Source: Streptomyces violaceusniger (GTDB taxonomy: Bacteria > Actinomycetota > Actinomycetes > Streptomycetales > Streptomycetaceae). Taken from it: a stretch of DNA of 64,000 nt. The DNA lies in the NCBI GenBank assembly GCA_005405945.1, contig BJHW01000002.1, forward strand, positions 62,001-126,000. The letters run 5' to 3'. The first letter of the stretch is position 1. Each line of letters opens with the position of its first letter. A program made the position numbers and the translations under genes. Positions 28,052 through 36,215 of this stretch are shown piece after piece. Below the pieces are notes generated by a model, which saw nothing but the letters and a program-made list of their open reading frames with translations, was not told where the DNA came from and searched no databases.

Positions 28052-28107
28052 TTGACGGCCGCATAGGGCGCCGCTAGCTTCCCGGAATCCGGCATTGAAA
28101 CATTTCA
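28052..28107 (+). promoter_or_regulatory. rhaT operon promoter with operator TGAAACATTTCA
   Basis: TTGACG (28052-28057), a 17-bp spacer and TAGCTT (28075-28080) form a strong vegetative-type promoter. A near-perfect palindrome TGAAACATTTCA lies at 28096-28107, about 10 bases past the predicted start. This is a repressor-blocking position seen at all three rha promoters in the window. Confidence 0.8.
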
Positions 28108-28140
28108 TTTATTGCCCCTGCGTACGCGTCAGGAGACTCC

Positions 28141-29720
28141 GTGAGCCAGCCTGCTTCGACCGGTGTGCCGGTCCTCGCCCTCGAGGGGGTGAACAAATCC
28201 TTCGGCGCCGTACGGGCCCTTCGGGACGTCTCGCTCGAGCTCTTCGCCGGTGAGGCCCATGCCCTGGCCGGTGAGAACGGGGCGGGCAAGTCGACGCTCA
28301 TCAAGATCCTCGCCGGGGTGCACCGGCCCGACTCCGGCCGGGTGCTGCTGGACGGCGAGCCGGTGGTCTTCCACGGCCCGCCGACGCCCGTGACGTCGGC
28401 ATCGCCGTCATCTACCAGGAGCCGACGCTCTTCCCTGATCTGTCCATCGCCGAGAACATCTTCATGGGCCGTCAGCCCCGCCGGGCCCTCGGCCGGATCG
28501 ACCACAAGGCCGTACGGACCTCCACCGCCGCCCTGATGGCACGGCTCGGCGTCGAACTCGACCCGGACCGGCCCGCCAGAGGCCTGTCCATCGCCGACCA
28601 GCAGATCGTCGAGATCGCCAAGGCGCTCTCCTTCGACGCCCGGGTGCTGATCATGGACGAGCCGACGGCGGCGCTCACCGGCAGCGAGACCGCCCGGCTG
28701 TTCTCGGTCGTCGAGACGCTGCGCGCCGAGGGCGCCGCCGTGCTGTTCATCTCCCACCGCCTGGAGGAGATCTTCGAACTCTGCCAGCGGGTCACCACCC
28801 TGCGGGACGGCCGCTGGGTGGCCTCCGAGCCGCTGTCCGGGCTGACCCAGGACGCTCTGGTCCGCCGCATGGTGGGCCGGGACCTGGCCGAGCTCTACCC
28901 CAAGCAGGACAGCCGGGTCGGCGAGACCGCGCTGTCGGTGCGCCGGCTGACCCGTGAGGGCGTCTTCCGGGACGTCTCCTTCGAGGTGCGGCGCGGTGAG
29001 ATCGTCGCGCTCGCCGGGCTGGTCGGTGCCGGGCGCACCGAGGTCGCGCAGGCCGTGTTCGGCGTGGACCGGGCGGACGCGGGCGAGGTGCGGGTCGGCG
29101 GGGCGGTGCTGCGGCCCGGTTCGCCGACCGCTGCCATGGACGCCGGGCTCGCGCTCGTCCCCGAGGACCGGCGCCAGCGGGGTCTGGTGATGGAGATGTC
29201 CATCGAGCGGAACATCGGGCTGACCGGCCTGGACCGGCTGGGCCGCGCGGGGCTGGTGCGACGGGCGCTGGAGCGCGGCCGCGCGGCCGACTGGGCGGTC
29301 CGGCTCCAGCTGAAGTACGGCAGCCTCGCCGACCACGTCGGGGTGCTCTCCGGTGGCAATCAGCAGAAGGTCGTGCTCGCCAAGTGGCTGGCGACCGAGC
29401 CCACGGTGCTCATCGTCGACGAGCCCACGCGCGGGATCGACGTCGGCACCAAGGCCGAGGTGCACCGGCTGCTGTCGTCGCTGGCCGCCGACGGCCTCGC
29501 GGTGCTGATGGTCTCCTCCGATCTGCCCGAGGTGCTGGGCATGGCCGACCGGGTCCTGGTGATGCACGAGGGCCGGCTGGTGGCCGAGATCCCGCGCGCC
29601 GAGGCCACCGAGGAGTCCGTGATGGCCGCCGCGACCGGGCTCGCCGCCGCGACCGGGCCCACCGGTGACGACGGCGCCACCGGCGTCACCGGCGTCACCG
29701 CAGAAGGGACCCGCACGTGA
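28141..29720 (+). CDS. rhaT: Rhamnose ABC importer ATPase, double-domain (frameshifted here)
   Basis: A tandem-ATPase subunit of the ribose/rhamnose importer class, about 526 residues. Domain 1 has Walker A GENGAGKSTLIKILAG, signature-region LSIADQQIVEIAKAL and Walker B VLIMDEPTAALT. Domain 2 has the degenerate loop LAGLVGAGRTEVA, signature LSGGNQQKVVLAKWL and Walker B LIVDEPTRGIDVG. One base is missing around 28377-28383: the frame changes from VFHGPP to DARDVGIAVIYQEPTLF. The GTG start follows AGGAGACTCC. It is the first gene of the rhaT-P-Q-S-M operon. Confidence 0.92.
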
Positions 29721-30760
29721 GCGTGACCATCGAGAAACCCGACAAGTCCGCCGCCGCGCCCGAGACGGCCCGCTCGGCGCGCTCGCTCGTCGACGCCGTC
29801 TTCCGCGCGCGGGAGATCAGCATCGCCGGGGCCCTCGCGCTGCTGGTGCTGTTCACCTGGATCGCCGAACCGCGCTTCCTTGACGGCCAGGGCATCAAGG
29901 ACCTGCTGCTCAACGCCGCCATCCTGGTGCTGCTCGCGGTCGGGCAGTCGGTGGTGGTCATCACCCGCAACATCGATCTGTCGGTGGGCTCCGTGGTGGG
30001 CCTGTCCGCCTTCGCCTGCGGGAAGTTCGTCTCCGGCACCGACCACGGGGTGCTGACGGTCCTGGCGCTCGGCCTCCTCGTCGGCGCGGGCTGCGGCATC
30101 GTCAGCGGTGCGCTGGTGAGCTTCGGACGGGTGCCCGCGCTGGTGGTGACCCTCGGGATGCTCTACATCATCCAGGGCGTCGACTACTGGTGGGCGCAAG
30201 GGGAGCAGATCAACGCCGCCGATGTGCCGCAGTCCGTGCTGGACCTCGGCAGCGGCAGTGTGCTGGGCATCCCGTATCTCCCGCTGATCGCCTTCGTGGT
30301 GCTCGCCGGGACCGCGTACGTCCTGCGCACCTACCGGGGCGGCCGCGAGCTGTACGCCATCGGCTCCAGCCCGGAGGCCGCCCGGCTGGCCGGGGTGCCG
30401 ATCCGGCGCCGGGTGCTGGCCGCGTATCTGTTCTCCGGCGCCGTCTCGGGCTTCGCGGGCGCGCTGTGGCTGGCCCGCTTCGGCACCGTCGTCGCCGACA
30501 ACGCCCACGGCTGGGAACTCACCGTGGTCAGCGCGGTGGTGGTCGGTGGCGTGGCCATCGTCGGCGGCACCGGCACGGTGTGGGGCGCGGCGCTGGGCGC
30601 GCTGCTGCTCACCACCATCGGCAGCGCCCTGGCCGTGCTCAAGGTCGACTCCTTCTGGCAGGACGCCATCGCCGGTGCGCTGTTGCTGGCGGCGATCAGC
30701 GTGGACCGGATCGTACGGGTGCGGATGACCCGCGCGCTGAGGAAGAGGAGCGCACGTTGA
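29717..30760 (+). CDS. rhaP: Rhamnose ABC importer permease RhaP
   Basis: A BPD_transp_2-family membrane protein of 347 residues with about ten hydrophobic segments and the family signature ITRNIDLSVGSVVGLSAFACG. The GTG start overlaps the rhaT stop. The final codons CGT TGA are completed by bases of the inserted TnpB element; before insertion they would have been CGA TGA, so the protein is unchanged. It forms the membrane channel with RhaQ, whose gene now lies 1.4 kb away across the insertion. Confidence 0.94.
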   Translation: MSVTIEKPDKSAAAPETARSARSLVDAVFRAREISIAGALALLVLFTWIAEPRFLDGQGIKDLLLNAAILVLLAVGQSVVVITRNIDLSVGSVVGLSAFACGKFVSGTDHGVLTVLALGLLVGAGCGIVSGALVSFGRVPALVVTLGMLYIIQGVDYWWAQGEQINAADVPQSVLDLGSGSVLGIPYLPLIAFVVLAGTAYVLRTYRGGRELYAIGSSPEAARLAGVPIRRRVLAAYLFSGAVSGFAGALWLARFGTVVADNAHGWELTVVSAVVVGGVAIVGGTGTVWGAALGALLLTTIGSALAVLKVDSFWQDAIAGALLLAAISVDRIVRVRMTRALRKRSAR

Positions 30761-30850
30761 CTTCCTCCCCGGCCTAAGGGCGGGGGAGTCCGGCGGTCGC
30801 CCGCTGGGTTTCCTGCTTCACCGACGACCGCCCCGTCCGGGAGGACTCCC
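30757..30850 (-). ncRNA. Putative omega-RNA (reRNA) scaffold at the right end of the TnpB element
   Basis: TnpB nucleases use an RNA made from the right end of their element, with the guide read from flanking DNA (established for the family). This end can fold into nested stems: GGGAGTCC (30784-30791) with GGACTCCC (30843-30850), and GGCGGTCG (30792-30799) with CGACCGCC (30825-30832). A terminal hairpin follows. The guide would start right after TCAA and read CGTGCGCTCCTCTTCC, the end of rhaP. The boundaries are inferred; expression cannot be judged. Confidence 0.6.
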
Positions 30851-31981
30851 GTTGAGGTCTTACACCGTCTCCACAGGCAGACGCCGCCAGCCCGGCGGCC
30901 AGGATGTTGCGTGCCGCGTTCACGTCGCGGGCATGCACGGCGCCGCATTCACACGTCCACTTCCGGACGTTCAGCGGCAGCTTCTCGCGGACCGTGCCGC
31001 AGTTCCCGCACAGCTTGCTGGACGGGAACCAACGGTCGATCACGACGAGCTCGCGCCCGTACCAGGCGCACTTGTACTCCAGCATCATGCGCAAATCCGT
31101 CCATGCCGCATCCGAGATAGCGCGCGCGAGCTTGCCGTTCTTCAGCAGGTTACGGACGGTCAGGTCCTCGATCACGACCGTTTGGTTCTCACGGACGAGA
31201 CGAGTGGTCAGCTTGTGCAGGAAGTCGCGTCGCCGGTCGGTGATCCGCGTGTGCACGCGGGCGACCTTCCGGCGCGCCTTCTCCCGGTTCGCGGACCCCT
31301 TGGCCTTGCGGGACAGTTCCCGCTGCGCCTTCGCCAGGCGGGCCCGGTCGCGCCGTTCGTGTCGGGGATTGGCGATCTTCTCCCCGGTGGACAGGGTCAC
31401 CAGGGAGGTGATCCCGGCGTCCAGGCCGACCACCGCACTCGTGGCGGGGGCAGGGGCGATGGTGTCCTCGACGAGCATCGCCACGAACCAGCGGCCCGCG
31501 CTGTCGCGGGACACAGTCACCGTCGTCGGCTCCACACCCTCCGGGAGGGGACGGGACCAGCGGATATCCAGCGGCTCGGCCATCTTCGCCAGCGTCAGGC
31601 GCCCGTCGCGCCATGTGAAGGCGCTGCGGGTGTACTCGGCCGACGCGCGGGACTTCTTCCGCGACTTGTACCGCGGGTACTTCGCCCGCTTGGCGAAGAA
31701 ATTCCCGAACGCTGTCTGAAGGTGGCGCAGCGCCTGCTGGAGGGGACGGAGGACACCTCGCTCAGGAAGGCGAGTTCCGCGGTCTTCTTCCACTCCGTCA
31801 GCGCGGCGGAGGACTGGACGTAGGAGATGCGGCGCTGCTCGCCGTACCAGGCCCGCGTGCGCTCCTCCAGCGCCTTGTTGTACACGAGGCGGACACAGCC
31901 GAACGTGCGCGACAGCTCGGCCGCCTGCTCGTCCGTGGGGTAAAAGCGGTACTTGAAAGCCCGCTTGACCTGGCGTGTCAC
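30774..31981 (-). CDS. tnpB: RNA-guided nuclease TnpB (frameshifted here)
   Basis: About 402 residues after adding one base in the GGGG run at 31742-31745, which joins LSEVSSVP to LQQALRHLQTAFGNFF. The N-terminal wedge starts TRQVKRAFKYRFYPTDEQ (GTG at 31981). The RuvC-like core keeps all three acidic residues, in VVGLDAGITS, VVIEDLTVRNLL and HARDVNAARNI. The zinc ribbon CGNC...CEC is intact. It is therefore likely an active nuclease if the frame is truly open. The stop codon lies inside the right-end hairpin. An alternative start in another frame at 31988 is spurious. Confidence 0.9.
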
Positions 31982-32141
31982 GCCTCACAGCCTATCAGCT
32001 CCCTTGTGAGTAGCGGATGTCGGCGGGATCTCGGTGGACGCCGAATCACCCTGACAGCGATTCGGCTTTCCCTGCCCTGCTTCGCAGGAGCTTCGTTTCC
32101 TCCCCCGGCAGAAGCCGGGGTATCCACGAAGGAGAACCCCG

Positions 32142-33113
32142 ATGAAGCTCAGGTGGGACACCGCCGTCGGGGTGCTGTTGGTGGCCGTCTTCCTGACCGG
32201 CCTCGGCACCACGGACGGCTTCGCCGGCCGCGACAACCTCGCCTTCGCCTTCAACGACATCGCCGAGGTGGCGCTGATGGCGCTGCCGATGACGCTGCTG
32301 GTGGTGGCCGGGCAGGTGGATCTGTCGGTGGCCTCGATGCTCGGCCTGTCCAGCGCACTCACCGGCCAACTGTGGGACGCGGGCTGGGCGTTCGAGACCA
32401 TCGTGCCGATCGTGCTGCTGGTCGGGGTGGCCGGCGGGCTGCTCAACGGCTGGCTGGTCACCCGGGTCGGGCTGCCCTCGCTGGCCGTCACCATCGGGAC
32501 GCTCGCGCTCTACCGGGGGCTGGCCTCGGTGGTGCTCGGTTCCAACGCCGTCACCGACTTCCCCGAGACGTACGCCAAGTGGGCCGTGGAAACCACCACC
32601 GTGCCCGGCACCTTCCTCACCTATCCGGTGGCGCTGTTCATCGTGCTGGCCGTCATCGCCGCCGTGGTGCTGCACGCCACGGGCGTCGGCCGGTCGCTGT
32701 TCGCCATCGGCGCCCAGGAGGACGCCGCGTACTTCGCCGGCATCCGCGTCAAACGCGTCAAGCTGCTGCTGTTCGTGGTCAGCGGGCTGATCTCGGCCTT
32801 CGCGGGGGTCGTGTTCACCCTGCGGTACGGCAGCGCGCGGGCCGACAACGGCCAGGGCTTCGAAATGCTCGTCATCGCCTCCGTCCTGCTGGGCGGGGTC
32901 GACTTCGACGGCGGCAAGGGCACGTTGTTCGGCGCCGTCGCCGGGGTGCTGCTGATCGGCGTCCTGAAGAACCTGCTGACCCTCAACGACGTGGCCAACG
33001 AGGTCCAGGTGATCGTCACCGGGCTGCTGCTGGTGGCCTCCGTCCTCACCCCCCGTCTGATCACCACCGTGAGCGCCTGGTGTCACCGGCGCGCCGCCGC
33101 CTCGACCAGCTGA
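32142..33113 (+). CDS. rhaQ: Rhamnose ABC importer permease RhaQ
   Basis: A 323-residue BPD_transp_2 permease with the signature VVAGQVDLSVASMLGLSSAL and about nine hydrophobic segments. Its ATG abuts the TnpB element. The present ribosome site AAGGAG (about 32128-32133) belongs to the element, whereas the ancestral one (AGAGGAG) remains beside rhaP. Translation is thus probably retained, but the intervening 1.4 kb of antisense-oriented DNA may lower transcription of rhaQ, rhaS and rhaM. A new promoter in the element's left end is possible but not evident. Confidence 0.94.
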   Translation: MKLRWDTAVGVLLVAVFLTGLGTTDGFAGRDNLAFAFNDIAEVALMALPMTLLVVAGQVDLSVASMLGLSSALTGQLWDAGWAFETIVPIVLLVGVAGGLLNGWLVTRVGLPSLAVTIGTLALYRGLASVVLGSNAVTDFPETYAKWAVETTTVPGTFLTYPVALFIVLAVIAAVVLHATGVGRSLFAIGAQEDAAYFAGIRVKRVKLLLFVVSGLISAFAGVVFTLRYGSARADNGQGFEMLVIASVLLGGVDFDGGKGTLFGAVAGVLLIGVLKNLLTLNDVANEVQVIVTGLLLVASVLTPRLITTVSAWCHRRAAASTS

Positions 33114-33142
33114 TCCACCCACGCACCGCGAAAGGTCCTCTT

Positions 33143-34273
33143 ATGGCCCTCCCGTCACCCACCACCACCCTCGGACGAGGCGCTGCGCGCCACAGCTCCT
33201 TTCCCGGGCGGCGCCGCGCCGCTGTCGCCTCCGCCGCCGCGGTCTGTGCCCTGGCCCTGGCCCTGGCCGGCTGCGGCGGCACCACCAAGAAGGACAACGA
33301 CAACGGCGGCCCCGCCAAGACCGACGCCAAGGCCGACCCCGGCGCCCCCCTGAAGAAGGGCCTCAAACTGGCCTTCCTGCCCAAGCAGATCAACAACCCC
33401 TACGAGAAGATCATCGACGAGGCGGGGATCACGGCCGCCGGGGAGTTCGGCGGCAAGGGCAAGGAGGTCGGCCCGTCCGACGCCAGCGCCTCCTCCCAGG
33501 TGTCGTACATCAACACCCTGGTCCAGCAGCGCCAGGACGCCATCCTGATCGCGGCGAACGACCCGAACGCGGTGTGCGGCCCGCTCAAGCAGGCCATGAA
33601 GAAGGACATCAAGGTGGTGGCGTACGACTCCGACACCGCCCCGGCCTGCCGCCAGCTCTTCATCAACCAGGCCAGCTCAGAGGAGATCGGCCGCAGCCAG
33701 GTCCAGCACCTCGCCAAGCAACTCGACTACAAGGGCCAGATCGCGATCCTCTCCGCCACCCAGAACGCCACCAACCAGAACACCTGGATCCGCTTCATGA
33801 AGGACGAGCTGAGCAAGCCCGCCTACAAGAACATGAAGCTGGTCAAGACGGTGTACGGGGACGACGACGACCAGAAGTCCTTCCAGGAGACCCAGGGCCT
33901 GCTCAAGGCGTACCCCGAGCTTAAGGGGATCATCGCGCCCACCACGGTCGGCATCGCCGCGGCCGCCCGCTACATCAGCGGCTCCTCGTACCAGGGCAAG
34001 GTGGTGCTGAACGGCCTCGGCACGCCCAACCAGATGCGCAAGTACGTCAAGGACGGCACCGTCGAGCAGTTCGCGCTCTGGGACCCCAAGAAGCTCGGCT
34101 ACCTCGGTTCGTACGCGGCGGCCGCGCTCGCGTCCGGGCAGATCACCGGGGCCGAGGGCGAGAAGTTCAAGGCCGGGAAGCTGGGCGAGTACACGGTCGG
34201 CAAGGACGGCGAGGTCATCCTCGGCCCGCCCACCGTCTTCGAGAAGTCCAACATCGACAAGTACCACTTCTGA
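33143..34273 (+). CDS. rhaS: Rhamnose-binding lipoprotein RhaS
   Basis: A periplasmic-binding-protein-like (ribose-type) receptor of 376 residues. The basic N-terminus (residues 1-25), hydrophobic core and lipobox ALAGC predict lipidation. The mature protein has LAFLPKQINNPYEKIIDEAG, ILIAANDPNAVC, VVAYDSDTAPACRQLFINQ and VVLNGLGTPNQMRKYVKDG, matching rhamnose receptors. The acidic-basic linker after the lipid cysteine is low in complexity. It follows rhaQ by 29 bp and delivers rhamnose to RhaPQ. Confidence 0.95.
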   Translation: MALPSPTTTLGRGAARHSSFPGRRRAAVASAAAVCALALALAGCGGTTKKDNDNGGPAKTDAKADPGAPLKKGLKLAFLPKQINNPYEKIIDEAGITAAGEFGGKGKEVGPSDASASSQVSYINTLVQQRQDAILIAANDPNAVCGPLKQAMKKDIKVVAYDSDTAPACRQLFINQASSEEIGRSQVQHLAKQLDYKGQIAILSATQNATNQNTWIRFMKDELSKPAYKNMKLVKTVYGDDDDQKSFQETQGLLKAYPELKGIIAPTTVGIAAAARYISGSSYQGKVVLNGLGTPNQMRKYVKDGTVEQFALWDPKKLGYLGSYAAAALASGQITGAEGEKFKAGKLGEYTVGKDGEVILGPPTVFEKSNIDKYHF

Positions 34274-34284
34274 GGCGGTCGGCG

Positions 34285-34605
34285 ATGCGGCGGGTGTGTT
34301 TTCTGCTGAAGGTCCGCCAGGACCGGATCGAGGAGTACCGCGAGCGGCACGCCGCCGTGTGGCCCGAGATGCGGGCGGCGCTGTCGGAGACCGGCTGGCA
34401 CAACTACTCGCTCTTCCTGCGCGAGGACGGGCTGCTCGTCGGCTATCTGGAGACGGAGGACTTCGAGGCGGCCCAGGCCGCGATGGCCGCCACCGAGGTC
34501 AACGCCCGCTGGCAGGCCGAGATGGCGCCCTTCTTCGAGGCACTCGACGGCGCCAAGCCGGACGAGGCGATGAAGCCGCTCACGGAGGTCTTCCACCTCG
34601 CCTAA
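34285..34605 (+). CDS. rhaM: L-rhamnose mutarotase
   Basis: A 106-residue cytoplasmic enzyme that interconverts alpha and beta anomers of L-rhamnose, supplying the form used by RhaI. The family fingerprint is complete: FLLKVRQDRIEEYRERHAAV, WPEMRAALSETGWHNYSLFL, VGYLETEDFEAA and the C-terminal WQAEMAPFFE. It lies 11 bp after rhaS. Confidence 0.96.
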   Translation: MRRVCFLLKVRQDRIEEYRERHAAVWPEMRAALSETGWHNYSLFLREDGLLVGYLETEDFEAAQAAMAATEVNARWQAEMAPFFEALDGAKPDEAMKPLTEVFHLA

Positions 34606-34773
34606 GCGCTCCGCTGGAAGTGCCACGATCCGTCGTCGGCCGTCCGCCTGGGGGCCGGGGATGCCCCCCGGAATTCACGGGGGTCCAGGGGCGGAGCCCT
34701 TGGTTCGGGAAGGGGCGGGGCGGGGACAGAAAGCTCGCTCCGTCCCCACAAGCGCACCAGGAAAGGAACGGAC
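34606..34773. other. Spacer with GGGGCGGAGCCC-type repeat
   Basis: A 168-bp spacer. At about 34678-34735 it carries a dispersed repeat: AGGGGCGGAGCCCTTGG followed by GGAAGGGGCGGGGCGGGG. The same pair occurs at 46405-46452 and, less exactly, near 23478-23527. It probably folds into a terminator-like stem between rhaM and the BNR-repeat gene. Confidence 0.6.
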
Positions 34774-36213
34774 ATGAGACCACTGCCCATCGCCATCCTG
34801 GCCTCCGCCCTGCTGGCCGCCGCGACCCCGGGCGCGAACGCGGACACGAGCACAGGCGCGGACCCCACCGCCGCCCCCGGCCCGGCCGTGCACCAGCTCG
34901 CCGACACCCAACTCGACCCCAAGGCCCTCTACTTCGTGTCGTACGACGGCCTGGTCAACAACAACGCCTTCCAGAAGAACGGGCTGCTCACCTACAAGGG
35001 CTATCAGTACGCCGTCTGGTACACCGCCGACCGCAGCGCGGTCATCGGGCGCCGCGCCCTGACCCAGCGGAGCTGGCAGACCGTCACCCTGCCGCACCGG
35101 CTCACCGCCGACGACTCCCACAACGTCATCTCCATGGGAATCTCGCGGACGGACGGCCGGCTGCACCTCAACATGGACTCCCACAGCAGCGGCTTCTTCT
35201 ATGTGAAGTCGGTGGCCGGGCTGGTGGACGACCCCGCCGGGCACCCCTGGACCACCGGCCAGTTCGGCGCCGTCCAGACCACCCTCGACGGCCTCGCGCT
35301 CACCTCGCAGTTCACCTACCCGCAGTTCATCGCCACCCCCGAGGGCCGGCTCCAGCTCAGCTACCGCGTCGGCGTCTCCGGCAACGGCCGCAACGCGCTC
35401 GCCGAGTACGACGGCACCACCTGGCGGGCCCTCGGCGAATGGTCCTCCGCCACCGGCACCTACAGCAGCGAGCACGGCTCCAGCACCGCCCGCAACATGT
35501 ATCTGCACGGCATCGACTACGGGCCCGACGGGCGGTTGCACGCCTTCTACACCTGGCGCGAGCAGAACAACGCGGTGATGTGCGCGAGCGGCGGTCTCAC
35601 CAACCACGACACCGGCTATGTCTACAGCTCCGACCGGGGCCGCACCTGGCGCACCGCGGCGGGCACCGTCGTCGGCACCACCGGAGGCTCCGACACGGTG
35701 GCGGTCGGCGACGCCGGAACGGTCGTCGATCCCCTCAATCCCGACCACTCGCTGATGAACCAGGAGAGCCAGGCCATCGACTCCGCCGGCGCACCCCACG
35801 CCCTGATCAGCTATGTCCCCGGCCGCTTCGGGCAGTGCACCACCGACTACGTGGCCGACCGCACCAGATACGGCCGTACCTTCCACGTCTTCAAGGACTC
35901 GGCGGGCGCCTGGAAGAAGACCGAGATCCCGGTGGCGCCCGGCTCCACCCAGCGCAGCCACCTGGTCTTCGACGCTTACGACAACGCCTACGCCGTGATG
36001 CCGTACGGCCGGATCGTGGCAGCCTCCAAGTCCTCGGGCTGGACGGACTGGAAGACCGTTTACGACGGCAGCGGGCTGAACGCCTTCGGCGAGGTCGTCG
36101 TGGACGACACCCGGCTCGCCCAGGACGGCGTCCTGTCGTATCTGTACCAGCGGAAGTCCAGCGGCACCACACCCTCCGCCCTCCGCGTCATCGACTTCAC
36201 CCTCCCCTCCTGA
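34774..36213 (+). CDS. Secreted BNR_4-type beta-propeller protein, possible rhamnose-releasing lyase
   Basis: A 479-residue protein with a Sec signal peptide (MRPLPIAILASALLAAATPGANA). Its BNR/Asp-box-like repeats include YSSDRGRTWRTAAG and span a predicted seven-bladed propeller. Conserved-looking polar patches are GISRTDGRLHLNMDSHSSGFFY, QFTYPQF and HGIDYGPDGRLHAFYTWRE. Related BNR propellers include polysaccharide lyases that remove L-rhamnose linked to glucuronate on arabinogalactan (family PL42), an attractive role beside rhamnose genes and near a galactanase. That activity is inference. It precedes lacI paralogue 1 by two bases, suggesting cotranscription. Confidence 0.75.
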   Translation: MRPLPIAILASALLAAATPGANADTSTGADPTAAPGPAVHQLADTQLDPKALYFVSYDGLVNNNAFQKNGLLTYKGYQYAVWYTADRSAVIGRRALTQRSWQTVTLPHRLTADDSHNVISMGISRTDGRLHLNMDSHSSGFFYVKSVAGLVDDPAGHPWTTGQFGAVQTTLDGLALTSQFTYPQFIATPEGRLQLSYRVGVSGNGRNALAEYDGTTWRALGEWSSATGTYSSEHGSSTARNMYLHGIDYGPDGRLHAFYTWREQNNAVMCASGGLTNHDTGYVYSSDRGRTWRTAAGTVVGTTGGSDTVAVGDAGTVVDPLNPDHSLMNQESQAIDSAGAPHALISYVPGRFGQCTTDYVADRTRYGRTFHVFKDSAGAWKKTEIPVAPGSTQRSHLVFDAYDNAYAVMPYGRIVAASKSSGWTDWKTVYDGSGLNAFGEVVVDDTRLAQDGVLSYLYQRKSSGTTPSALRVIDFTLPS

Positions 36214-36215
36214 CG

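Larger units (their letters stand above)
30757..32141 (-). mobile_element. IS605/IS1341-type TnpB-only transposon inserted between rhaP and rhaQ
   Basis: A 1,385-bp element on the minus strand with no tnpA transposase, so it is non-autonomous. The right end (30757-30793) ends AGGAAGTCAA beside a CCCCGGCC/GGGCGGGG hairpin. The left end (32095-32141) has a CCCCCGGC/GCCGGGG hairpin. Removing it joins GAGGAGCGCACG directly to ATGAAGCTC, recreating an ATGA overlap of rhaP and rhaQ with an ideal ribosome site. The left flank reads TTCAT on the element's strand, a candidate target-adjacent motif. Boundaries are uncertain by 1-2 bp because CG occurs at both edges. No target duplication is seen, as expected for this family. 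Confidence 0.85.

Noticed and set aside
29629..29702. GVTGVTG-like repeat at the RhaT C-terminus as a functional domain
   Set aside because: It is a short low-complexity coding tail from ACCGGCGTC-type repeats; no evidence of function.
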